Shown here piece after piece: positions 23,330-33,884 of a stretch of 64,000 nt of DNA. The translations under genes and the position numbers were made by a program. Position 1 is the stretch's first letter; each line of letters starts with the position of its first letter. The notes beneath the pieces are model-generated. The model was not told where the DNA came from. It ran no database searches and worked only from the letters and a program-made list of their open reading frames with translations. Origin of the DNA: Flaveria trinervia (lineage: Eukaryota; Streptophyta; Magnoliopsida; Asterales; Asteraceae); contig CM046451.1 in NCBI GenBank assembly GCA_025506515.1, positions 68,856,783 to 68,920,782 of the forward strand. The letters are read 5' to 3'.

Positions 23330-24490
23330 AAGTACTACTGACCAACTTTTCAAAAATCATGCTTGTTCTGATTGTAATAAATTTAGAGAAAGCATAGATC
23401 AGAATTTGCTAGGTTATTAGATCATAATGATAGCTTAGTAAAGGATTTGCAACTGTGCACCGAGGCAAATAGAGTTTTAAAACAAAATGAGTATAGTTAC
23501 AAAGAAAAGATAGACCTTTTGAATAAACAGCTTAGGGAAACTAAAGTAGTAGCATTTAACCAAGCTAATGACATTAGGTACTATCTTAACTCCCTAGAAG
23601 ACACTAAGAAACAAAAAGCAGTTTTAGAAGTAGAAGTCAACTCTTTAAAGCAAAAACTGCACAGTTGGACAAGTTCATCTTATATTGTCCAACAATTAGT
23701 TAGAGAGCGTAACAATGGGGAGGGTTTTGGTTATAAATTGGTTCCACCACCACCTGAGACCTTGATGAACACTAAGTGTAAACCAATAACTAACAATTCC
23801 ATCAAGGATCATGTGGTGTATACTCCTCTTGTAAGTGATCCAAATTCCTCATGTTCTTCAACTGAATCTGGAACAAAACAAAAGGAGGCCACTTTAAAGG
23901 CAAATGGTAAAATGCCTTGTGTTAATCTACAAAAAGAATTTGAAAAGGATAATATAAATTCAGGTTAAACAAAGTCAAATCTGAACCTAAAAAGACTATT
24001 AATGTTAACCTTTCACAAGTCTCATGTAAAAGTCCAATTAACCAAAATGGAAAAGTTGTTAAGAATATCAATACAGTTAAGTTTGTTAAACAAGAGCATA
24101 CATCAAAAGAAGTAATGTCAAAACCCAAACAAAATGATGTCACTAGGATGTCACACACATCTCCACAACGAAAGTTGAATCATAAAGTTGATAGCAGGTC
24201 ATGTTACAACTATGGAGAGTATGGACACATTGCTTCTTTTTGTCCTTACTTTCAGAAAACTAGGAAGAAAATTGAACATCAGAACTCAAAACCAAGGTCT
24301 TCTAAGAGGAGTTCTTTAACTCCACCTAGAAGAACTAGTGAACCCAAAGTTCAACCCATTAGCCAGTCGTCTGTTTATCACAAACCGGCCTTACACAAAT
24401 CTGGCTTATGGAAAGAAAAGTCATCCTCTGTGTCTGATAAGGATGACAATAAGGCACCTGAGCTACCCTCACCTTCTAAGGGTCAATAGG
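23330..24490 (+). pseudogene. gag: Gag-pol linker: coiled coil and second zinc knuckle (element B)
   Basis: Continuation of the polyprotein. A coiled-coil-like segment (23447-23640; KEKIDLLNKQLRETK) is followed by a Ser/Lys-rich stretch. The second knuckle near 24200-24245 reads CYNYGEYGHIASFC, where C has cysteines in both changed positions. A stop near 23968 splits it. Two knuckles about 400 residues apart are a feature of this family. Confidence 0.75.
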
Positions 24491-24570
24491 TTGAATTCAT
24501 GATGTGTGATGCCTCTGGGAAACCCAAGTAAGTAAAGGCTTGGGTTCCTAACCTAAACTAATGCTTTAAA

Positions 24571-25200
24571 TTGTATATGCAGGATGTTCGCTACAGTGTT
24601 GAAACCAACACGTGGATTGTAGATAGCGGAGCATCCAGGCACATGACAGGAAACAAGGTTCTTTTATCAAACGTCAAACAAATAAAAGGCGGCCATGTTC
24701 GTTTGCTGGTAACAAAGGAGGTTATATCACAGCTCAGGGAGAGGTTGGAAACCAGAAAGTTAAGTTTGATAAAGTGAACTACATTCAACAACTTCAAAAC
24801 AACCTACTTTCTGTTTCCTAAATATGTGACAAAGGATTTAAAGTCATATTCGACAACAAGAAATGTTACGTCCTAAAGAAAGACTATGTGATTCTGGAGG
24901 ACCAAGTTCTGATGACAGCTTTAAGATATAAAGACCTTTATGTCTTGGATCTCTCAACGGCTTCTACAACGGATCATGAAGTTTAGTGCTTCCTATCAAA
25001 AGCTACCGAGAAGGACTCCATTTCCTGGCATAGGACAGTGGGACACATTAATCAACGGAAGATGAATCACTTGATTTAGAAGGATCTAGTGAGAGGTGTT
25101 AACGTAAAAAATCTCCAACTTCCGGATTTCTGTGTAGCATGAAAGAAAGGCAAACAGACGAAGAAGTCTCATAAGGACAAGAAAGTTCATTCTATCAAGC
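24571..25200 (+). pseudogene. pol: Copia protease and GAG-pre-integrase (element B)
   Basis: Protease with IVDSGASRHMTGNKVLL (about 24615-24665): the catalytic DSG is intact. A frame shift follows near 24705. The downstream GAG-pre-integrase part, equivalent to RRMGHI and FCVACKKG in C, is interrupted by stops near 24820, 24985, 25077 and 25141. Confidence 0.8.
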
Positions 25201-26352
25201 TTCCTCTTGAACTTCTTCACATGGATCTGTTTGGTCCCGTCAGTACAAAGAGCATTGCAGGTGACTTGTACTGTTATGTGGTTACTAATGACTACTCAAG
25301 ATTCTCTTGGGTAATGTTTCTAAAGTCCAAGTCAGAAACATTTGACTCATTCAAGGAATTAGTAACCACACTGGAATCTCTTTACAAGCTGAAGGTGAGA
25401 CAGGTACACTCATATAACGGGACTGAATTCAAGAATCAGTGGATGGAGGCTTACTGCAAGGAAAAGGGAATTGTGCACCAGTTCACTTCTCCTTACACGC
25501 CTCAGATGAATGGTGTTGCTGAGAGGAAGAATAGAAGCTTGATAGAGACAGCACGGACAATGCTAGCAGTCTCAAAACTACCTATCCAATTCTGGAATGT
25601 GGCAGTGGTAAATGCATGTTATACATTAAATCGAGTTCTGGTAGTCAAGCGCCATAGCAAGACATGTTACGTGTTACTACAACAACGTAAACCTAATCTG
25701 GAGTATCTCGAACCATTTGGCACGCCGTGCACACTTCTGAAGAAGACTCAAGAAGGAAAATTCAGCGAGAAGGCTGATGAAGGGATCTTCCTAGGATACA
25801 ACATACCGAACAAGAGATTTACAACAACTCAACGGGTTTAGTAGAAGTGTGGTGTAATGTTGACGTTCAGAGATATACCACAGCACCTACTGGAAAAGGA
25901 CCCGCTTTCTTTTTCGACTATGATGGATTCTTCAAGTCCTTCAACATCCCTATCTCTCCTTCTAATGACGAGTAGCTACACGAATGATGTATGATATCTT
26001 GAATACACCATATCTTGATACAACATCATCGAGTTCACACGGAGATTCATCTCATCACTCAGGGGGAGTACTAGAAGACAGTGACTCCTCCTTAGAAGAT
26101 GAAGCTGAAGAGGATGACCAGAACAATCAGGAGAGACAGGTTCCAATTCCTACAAGTCCACAAACATCTAACAGTGATGCCTCTTCGAATTCGGAACCTC
26201 AAACTCCTTCTACCTCAGATGCAGAACCAAATGTTCATAATCTTGGCTCTGAGGTAGTTGTTCCTACCACTCTAGGATCACGTCTAAATGTCTATCATCC
26301 CCTAGACAATGTCATTGGGGATGTGAGATCAGGAGTGCAGACCAGAAATTAG
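25201..26352 (+). pseudogene. pol: Copia integrase (element B)
   Basis: The core is open at 25221-25841. The first catalytic Asp is present in MDLFGPVSTKSIAG and the Glu in NGVAERKNRSLIETA. The second Asp is gone: the usual DNGTEF block reads HSYNGTEF (about 25407-25430), so the D,D-35-E triad is incomplete. A stop at 25839 ends the frame. The acidic Ser-rich tail (25984-26352) leads towards the RT. Confidence 0.88.
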
Positions 26353-26399
26353 CTGTACTCAGCTGATTATGCCTAAGTAATGGAAAATGATACATTCAC

Positions 26400-27975
26400 G
26401 ATGGTGCTTATCGGTGTTTTGTCTCGCAGTTTGAGCCAAAATACGTTAGTGAAGCATTGAATGATGAGGCATGGGTGAGTGTCATGCAAGAGTAACTTCT
26501 TCAATTCAAGAAGTTAGGTGTATGGACACTGGTAGATAGACCTAAAGGTGCTAAGGTCATTGGCACCAAATCGTTCTTGAAATGCAAGAAGGAAGACCAA
26601 GGTGTCATTATCAAGAACAATGCTCGACTGGTAGTTCAGGGATTTCGCCAAGTTGAGGGTATTGATTATAATGAAGTGTTTGCACCCGTGGAAAGGATGG
26701 AAGCCATCTGCATCTTCCTTGCCTATGCATTGTATATGCAGATCAAAGTCTATCAATTAGATGTGAAGAGTGCATTCCTTCATGGTGAAATTCAAGAGAC
26801 AGTTTATGTCAGTCAACCTGAGGGATTTGAAGATCCTTATCATCGGAATAGAGTTTACAAACTTGACAAGGCCTTATACGGGCTTCATCAAGCTCCAAGG
26901 GCCTGGTATGAGAAACTCTCCACTCATCTTGTGAAACACGGATTTAACAGGGGAGTCATTGACTGCACACTGTTTATCAAAGAAAAGGATGGAGACTTAC
27001 TGCTAGTAGAGATCTATGTCGATGACATAATCTTCGGTTCAATGAACAAAGAGTTATGCAAAGAATTTGAAGCAGTAATGAAGGCGGAGTTTGAGATGAG
27101 GCCATGGGGGAAATGAAATTCTTTCTTGGGTTACAGGTGGATCAGACACCCAAAGGGATTTTTCTAATCAGACCAAGTATTTGGGAGACATTATCAGTGG
27201 GTTGACATGGAGAATGCTTCTGCAGCAGGGACTCCACTTGCTACAAACCATGATTTAGCACCTGATGAAAATGGAGATCTGTAGATGCAACAATGTACCG
27301 AGGAATGATTGACTCTCTCATGTACGTACTGCCTCTAGACCTGATATCATGTATGCTACATGTCTATGTTCTAGATATCAGGCTAAGCCAAAGGTTAACC
27401 ATCTGATCTGGGTTAAGAGGATATTCGTTATCTGAAGGGCACAACCACACTTGGGTTGTGGTATCCTCATGATGATGACTTTGAGCTCACGGCGTATAGT
27501 GACTCGGATTAGGGGCTGCAAGATGAATTACAAGTCTACATGAGCTGGGTGTCCATTCTTTGGGAGGAGATTAGTGACCTGGCAGTGTAAGAAGCAGACC
27601 CGGTTGCACTGTAAACCTGTGAAGCCGAATACGTTGCAGCTGCAAGTTACTGTTCTCAAATCATTTGGATTCAACAGCAAATGTGGGACTACGGTTTAAA
27701 TTTCTCTTCTACTCCTATTTTTGTTGATAACTCTGCTGCAACTGAAGTAACTAAAAATCCAGTGCAACATCCTAAGACCAAACACATCGGTATAAAATAA
27801 TATTTTATATGGGACTGTTTTCAAAAGAATTTAATCGATGTGGTAAAAAAATACGGATTTTCAACGCGCTGACCTCTTTACAAAAGCTTTTGACAAACCA
27901 TGTTTTCTATATCTGTTAGAGGTCAACGACATTAAAAAGAAAAGTGATGTTATTCCTCATGATGATCATGTGTAG
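26400..27975 (+). pseudogene. pol: Copia reverse transcriptase and RNase H (element B)
   Basis: RT is open at 26577-27116 with NNARLVVQGFRQVEGIDYNE, QLDVKSAFLHGE, DKALYGLHQAPRAWYEKLS and the catalytic YVDDI near 27015-27029. A one-base change at about 27105 shifts the frame, and RNase H (27150-27975) survives only as scattered blocks, for example CEAEYVAAASYCSQIIW near 27620-27670. The stop at 27973-27975 matches the pol end of C at 45888. Confidence 0.88.
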
Positions 27976-29510
27976 TTCGATATAGTTTAGTCTATTTTTC
28001 TTTTTTATTTTCTTTATTTGTTCTATTTTGTTTTAAATTAAACGCATGTTATTTAGCTGTTTATTAAAATCCTAAAATATGTAAATCGGTTATGATTTTA
28101 GAATTTTAGGGGAAGAATAGATCAGCCAGTAACATTATTATAAAAAAAAGAGTAGAAGGAGAGGCTAGCTGACAGAAGGTATATCGTATCTGTGATACCG
28201 ATTCAAATACTTTGGAAAATGATAGTACACAGGAACAAATCAAGAGGGACTTTAATATTTAATTTTGAAAAGATGCAAAATTCAAAGTCTAAGTCTGTCT
28301 AGTCTGAGCAATATAAAAGAAAATATGATAGAAAAACTGGTATCTTTAAGGTAACACAACGAAAGTAAACCTAGAGGTTGCTAGACCACAGATGATATGT
28401 CGGTAGATTCAACACAATAGATGATTAGACCTGACTGGTGATCTCAAGATCAAATTAAGTTGTTCAATGATTGTGGGCTCCCATCTTATCACTGGTTAAC
28501 ACAATCAACAATATTCCAATAAGGGGTAACGAGCATGTAAACACCAGAAATGTGTGCGGATGACCATAAATAGAGCAAAGCATGAAAAAGAAGGCAAATG
28601 CTATCAAGCCAATAACTTATGTTGTTGGTGCATTATGTGCTAAAGAAATTAATGATGCTCTAACAAGAAGATAGGTTGTGTGCCTCTCTGTTGTGCGATG
28701 ACACTGACCTGAGGATAAGCATAACCTAGATATTCTAAAACTCATTGTTGTTTGCCGCCTCTCTACTGTGCGATGGCACTAACCTGAGGATTGGCTTCTC
28801 TTTGAAACCTCTAAGAATAGTCTCTTCTTGTCAAAATGCCCGTAGACCGCTCAAAAGCTCCTGAGGAATGTTGATTATCATGTAAGCATGGGATTCACAA
28901 ATGTTGGTTGAAATAATAAACCTTAAACTATCACCAATCTGTGTCAAAAGTATATGTATGGACTCAAGAGGACAAATATACTGACAATCATCATGGATAC
29001 AAATTCTTGAAAGTCCAAATCAATGTGGGAATCTAACAGTACCAGTATGATTTCCTAAATTTGCTAACGACTCTGGATGAAAACCGAGAAGTGAGCGTCA
29101 AATGGTTTTGATAACAAGTCCCAAATCATTTGACTTGCGTGTATGATTCCAAAATTGATTTGGTCCAGGTATGGTCAAACTAAATAGAAGCTGCCTATTC
29201 CAGAAACAAATCTAGTAGATTTCTATCTTAGGATTTACCTCTCACAAAAAGTTAAAAACAAGTTTAATTTTTGTACTTTAGTTTAATTTTCTATTTATTT
29301 AGTCATTTCAGTTTATTTGTTGTCAGACTACATTATGCAATTCAGTAAGGGATTACTCACCTAAAAGGGTCATGTCTGAGATGACCACATGTGTTTTCAA
29401 AAGATAAAAGGATCATGTCTAAGATGATTAAATGTGTATAATGTTGATTCTAAAGCTTAAAAAAGGGGGTTTAAATGGAAAATAGTAAGAAATGTAGAAA
29501 ATTTCATAAG
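27976..29510 (+). other. Conserved noncoding spacer after pol (element B)
   Basis: About 1.5 kb without a coding frame, yet alignable with the spacer of C (44331-45887 reversed). It includes a duplicated element of about 35 bases (28682-28791). AT-rich sequence lies just after pol. Its preservation in both copies suggests a cis-acting or structured-RNA part of the family rather than filler. Confidence 0.6.
28682..28791 (+). repeat. Duplicated 35-bp element in the B spacer
   Basis: Two copies (28682-28717 and 28757-28791) centred on GTGCGATGGCACTGACCTGA, preceded by GCCTCTCT. C has both copies at 45058-45092 and 45133-45167. The duplication therefore predates the split of B and C. Confidence 0.7.
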
Positions 29511-29514
29511 TATG

Positions 29515-29775
29515 ACCCATTCGCACGAATGGACCATGAGTATGAACTTATCATGTGAATGGGAGCTATTCGTACGAATAGACCATGAGTATGGACCATT
29601 CAACCGAATGACCCATACGAATGACCCAGTCGGATGTTTAAGAGCGAACGAATGAGTAAGTCGCACGACTGAACTCCAGTCAGACGTCTGAAGGGGACCA
29701 ACAGAACCAATCGCACGACTGAGGCCCATTCGCCAGAATGAAAGGTGCGTATTAGCACAGTCGTACGATTGAATT
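29515..29775 (+). repeat. Internal TCGNNCGA palindrome array of B
   Basis: Contains CATTCGCACGAATG (29518-29531), the perfect palindrome TATTCGTACGAATA (29567-29580), AGTCGCACGACTG, CAGTCAGACGTCTG and CAGTCGTACGATTG. It is the same motif family as the LTR array and ends about 10 bases before a TATA box. Confidence 0.85.
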
Positions 29776-29784
29776 TAGGTTAAG

Positions 29785-29793
29785 TATAAATAG
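29785..29793 (+). promoter_or_regulatory. Candidate internal TATA box of B
   Basis: TATAAATAG in the context GTTAAGTATAAATAGAGGG, a near-ideal plant TATA box. It lies directly after the palindrome array and about 670 bases before the accessory ATG. In the LTR the TATA-to-gag-ATG distance is about 770 bases. Confidence 0.6.
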
Positions 29794-29928
29794 AGGGAGA
29801 ATCGGTTGTAGAGACTCACCACTCCCAAATTTTCCCTAATTCGCACGACTCACGTCACTCTGTCCAAATTTCGTTTGATCACCATAACTCTTGATTCTCG
29901 AGTACTGACCATTGCACTGACTTTACAG

Positions 29929-30455
29929 GTAATTTGCGGTGAAGAACCATTGTTATCTCACTTAAATTGACCCATAATCTGGACAATCGAACTCCTTAGA
30001 AAAACCGTAACATTTGTGTTCAAAGAACCTAACTAAACGACGTAAACAGATGAAATTAAAGATGTTAGGTGTTAAACTAATGGATTGAGAGTCTAATGAA
30101 CCAGAGCACGAAGTCTAAAATTCAAAATTGGTGAAAAATTTAATTTTAATTGAACAGTCAGAACAACATGCAAATGGACAGGTTGATGAACTTCAGTCGC
30201 ACGACTGATGTGTGCGACTAGCTAAACCGCACAACTGAACCATGCGTATGAGTTCAGTGCATAACTGGTGCAACCATATGTGTTTACATACGCACGAGTC
30301 TAGTAGCACACTCAGTTGTACGTATGGGTTAATTCGCACGCCGGAGTTCAGTCGCACAATCTCATTCGCATGATAGAAAAGAAGGTTTTCAAGTCCAAGT
30401 GATTGAAGACATTCTTAGCCAATGGATACTAATGTTTACTTTCATTGTGTAACAG
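29929..30455 (+). other. Possible 5'-UTR intron before the B accessory gene
   Basis: The 3' edge, TTTCATTGTGTAACAG directly followed by ATG, looks like a plant splice acceptor and is conserved in C (43296). A candidate donor ACAG|GTAATT is at 29929. If used, it would remove a second palindrome array. The donor is less certain than the acceptor, which could instead receive a splice from the leader of the full-length RNA. Confidence 0.45.
30190..30375 (+). repeat. Second internal palindrome array of B
   Basis: CAGTCGCACGACTG at 30194-30207, then weaker copies (ATACGCACGAG, GTTGTACGTATGG, CAGTCGCACAAT, CATTCGCATGAT). It mirrors the leader array that precedes gag. Confidence 0.75.
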
Positions 30456-32511
30456 ATGGCGAGTCGATGGACCATGAGTACAAAGCACAACATATGTGCT
30501 CATCTAGATCTGACATCCAGAAATACTTCAGACTTTTCTAGCATTATCACCTTTCTAAGGAGATCGAGAAATGCACTTGTTATATTGCTCCATGTACTCC
30601 ATATCGTTCTATACAGCAGGCCTTCTGGGAAGGTGCATTAGTTGACCGATCTTCTGAGCCTCACTGTATGAGGAGTACTATCTTTGGAGAGTCGATTGAG
30701 ATCACAGAGGAGGATCTCAGGATTGTGCTGTAGTGGGGGAAGATGCTGAATGTCCTACTAGACTACACCCCCTTACCGTCAGAGGATGTTTTCTTCGAGC
30801 TAAGTACTCTGGGGACATCAATGCAGGGGCGCTCAACAAGAGCAACCTGTGTCCCCAGTTTAAGTACCTTGCTCACATACTGCTGAAGTGCATAGCGTCC
30901 ACGAAGGGAGGATTTGATGAGTTGTCAGATCAGATCCGGAACGCCTATGTAGCGTTGGTGCTGAACCATCCGTTCAGCTTCTCCAGGATGACTTTCACCT
31001 ACTTAGTGGAGAACATTGAGGGGAAAGGGAAAGAGGGCTTCTGCATGTACCCCCGATTCATGCAGATGATTATAAACCAGAAGCTCCCTTCCCTACTGAA
31101 AGAGAAGGAAAATGCAGTAGTGCTTGAGGTGATGGATGATACCACCTTAGACCGGATGAAGGTGTACAGGGGGAAGCAGGTGCAACCCTCTATCAGGAGA
31201 CTGTTCGGGCATCTGGCCAATGAGGACTATGTGGTGCGAGCTCGGAGGAAGTGGCCACGATGATAGTGATTCTGATGTTGAGTAGATTGCTCTACCCTCC
31301 GATGACTCTGATGATGATGACAGCGGGGATGCTGGAGATACCATGCCCATTCCACCGAAGGCACAATGACTGATAGTAACCTCCAGTATCTGCCCCCACT
31401 GGAGATATAGCAGAGTCGGCTGGGTTTCACTAGGATTTTATACCTGGTGAGGATGATGAGGAGTCAGATGAGGAGCCACTGACTAGGACTATGGGAAGCA
31501 AAGTCGTTCCCACAAAACATGGACTCGGGCGGTTGGTGAACGCCCCGGTGGATCGAGAGAGACTGCTGCTGACCCGAACTATGCTCCAGAGCCGTCGAGC
31601 CGTGTTCTAGGGGGATACTCCTCGACAGGATCGAGGAAGAAAAGGATGGCTCAGCCCCATGGCCTGAAGAAAAAGAAGCGCAGACACACCTACATCACCA
31701 CCTCAGCCACCATCATAATCACCTCTACAGCCACAGCCACACCACGGCCACCTCCACAACAACCACTACCATTCCACACCCCCTACCACTCTCACCACAC
31801 TACCCACCACTACATATATCCCATCCACTACCATATCATTCACACGTACATCACCACCACTATATCTAGACCTAACCCAATCTTCACCATTGCCACCACT
31901 ACTACCACTAGCCACCAAGCCGGGCCATCATCACACCCACCCACCTATGAGGATCACCTCTACCTCCCATTGGGGTAGAGGAACAGCTATCAGCGCTGAA
32001 CCGTATGGTGATGCATCTGTTGGCAGCCAATGACGAGAAGACTGTGTAGATTCATAAGCAGGCAGATGTCACAGCTGCACAGTCCCAGTAGATCTCTCAG
32101 CAGGCTCAACTGATTGAGTAGCAGGCACAACAAATGGCTGCTCAAAGCGAAGAGATTGCCCAACTCCAAGAGCATAGAGTCATATCAGCAAAGAAGATTG
32201 AGGAGTTGGAGGATGCTAAAATGTCTATCATGCTCAAGCTCAAAGGAACTAAAAATGAGCCTCTGAAGATAAAGGAAGGAGATGGTGATGAGGGTGAGGA
32301 TGATGATGAGAATGAAGATGAAAAGAGTGATGATTATGAAGGGGATGAGGAAGAAGAGACAGAGGACAGACAGGAGGATGATGATGATGAAGGAGGAGAT
32401 GCAGCTGCATTGCCTTAGCTCAGGGTCAAGAAAAAAGATCAAAGAGAAATCAAGACCAACGAGCTTCCTCTTCTGCCACACCAAGTGATGATCCAACGAT
32501 TCAAGATAAAA
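30456..32511 (+). pseudogene. Accessory gene of B, exon 1
   Basis: Starts MASRWTMSTKHNICAHLD, identical in layout to C at 43295. The N-terminal region has FLRRSRNAL; a frame shift follows near 30580. The conserved domain at 30733-31263 has RGCFLRAKYSGDI, KGGFDELSDQIRNAYVAL, HPFSFSRMTFTYLVEN and FCMYPRFMQMIINQ. Next come acidic sequence, a Pro/Thr/His-rich tract (31646-31978), a coiled-coil segment (32134-32280) and an Asp/Glu-rich run (32281-32410). No signal peptide or membrane helix. Unknown function; not a recognisable Env. Confidence 0.7.
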
Positions 32512-32657
32512 GTAATGATTAGATGATTATGTATTTGATAGCTTTTGTACTTGAATCATGTATTAAACTTATGTATTTGATGTTTATATTAAGATTAATG
32601 TATTTCTGTCTTGATTATTAACTAATGTTTGATGTGTTACATGTTTACAACAAGCAG
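32512..32657 (+). other. Predicted sense-strand intron in the B accessory gene
   Basis: 146-bp AT-rich, T-rich segment with donor AAAA|GTAATG and acceptor ACAAGCAG|ATCC. Stops lie in all readings across it. C has an equivalent 137-bp segment with the same edges. The phase across the junction agrees in both copies: one base before, two bases after. Confidence 0.55.
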
Positions 32658-33767
32658 ATCCAAACTTTCAAAGGGACAAATTGATGTTGCTCCCCTTCAA
32701 CAGATCAAGACTCAATTGACTATGATTCTTGATCTGCAAGGGATCGTCAGGAGATCTGTGAGTTATACCCCTGAAGAAGGGGAAATAATTCATGATCTTT
32801 CAAATGAACAACTGGCTGAAATGTTCAAGCTGAACCCAGATGAGATCATTAAGGATGCTCCAACTTTTGAGTCTACCAGCGAAGAAGAGCTAAATGACAT
32901 TGATGAGATAGAGATAGAAGACATCACAGCCGAGCACTATCCTCAGTACGCTGACGACGAGGGAAATGTGGTCCCCAATCTTGGTGAATCCCTAGTCAGT
33001 GATACATTTGAGGTATTGGATCAGATGGGCAGGAGTCTGAGAAGATTGAAGGAAAATCCCAAGCCTCAAACGACGATGTTGATATCAGAAAGGCAGAATG
33101 GGCTGCTTGTTTCGAAGAAATCCGAGCCCAACGCGCAGCTCCTAAACAAAATGTTTACACCAAACTCTATAGAGTGAAGAATCATCATAAGGTGTCAGGC
33201 AGGATTATTGCGTGGGCACATTTCGAGGATCTAAATTTTTATGCAATAAAGATGGAAAAAGGCATAGAGTACTTTAGATTTCCATATGATCTAAAGACTT
33301 TACCTGGTTTTGAGCTCAACCAGCTGGCGAAATTGAAGTTATTATATGCTGACCCAAGGAAGATGTTAGGCTGGTTTGAGGCTGCCCTAAAGAAAGATTA
33401 CCACACCAGGTGGGTCAACATCAAACCTCAATAACCTACAAGGTATATCAGACGATCTGAAGTTGACTCCATCACTGGTAAGCCCAAGATAGTGCTGAAG
33501 TGGAGTCTCCCAAGAACACTGTCTAGAATCCCTCTCCGGGAAATGCCACAGGACTTCACTCCACACTTTAAGTGGTGGTACTATGATTGGAGAACCGAAG
33601 AGGCGGTCATAGTTCTAAATAAAGAGGGACAAATGGATATCATCAGGGTGATTGACCCAATGTGGCTCACTAACTTGTCTGATAATGATGTCTACACAAT
33701 ATCAAGTGGCCACTATTCTATGACCCGCAAGATATTATACAAGCCCTCCAATTCCAAAATGTCATAA
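32658..33767 (+). pseudogene. Accessory gene of B, exon 2
   Basis: C-terminal part. Open pieces at 32629-33177 (QTQLT-like start, RRSVSYTPEEGEIIHDLS), 33174-33434 (VSGRIIAWAHFEDLNFYAIK, FRFPYDLKTLPGF) and 33492-33767 (PHFKWWYYDWRTEEAVIV, DPMWLTNLSDNDVYT). Single-base shifts separate them, and C carries the same blocks in the same order. No known domain is recognised. It ends about 110 bases before the polypurine tract. Confidence 0.65.
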
Positions 33768-33871
33768 GACTCTGCTTTGCGTTCGAGATTCATGCAGGAG
33801 TCACAAGAGAGGAAAAGTAAAAGAAGTATGAAGAGGTGATGCAGAAGGTAAGACATTAGATAGATCTAGGT

Positions 33872-33884
33872 CCAAGGGGGAGTT
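33872..33884 (+). promoter_or_regulatory. Polypurine tract, element B
   Basis: CCAAGGGGGAGTT directly before the LTR start TGTTGATACA. It primes plus-strand synthesis. C has the same tract at 39919-39931. Confidence 0.85.

Noticed and set aside
32185..32496. Minus-strand open frame rich in Ile/Leu/Phe that looks like a multi-pass membrane protein
   Set aside because: It is the antisense shadow of the Asp/Glu-rich (GAT/GAG) tail of the B accessory gene. GAT and GAA codons read backwards give Ile and Phe. No independent support.
30456..33767. Accessory gene of B/C considered as a retroviral-type envelope gene
   Set aside because: Its position fits, but no signal peptide, transmembrane helix or cleavage motif is visible. 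The protein looks soluble, with Pro/Thr-rich, coiled-coil and acidic parts.
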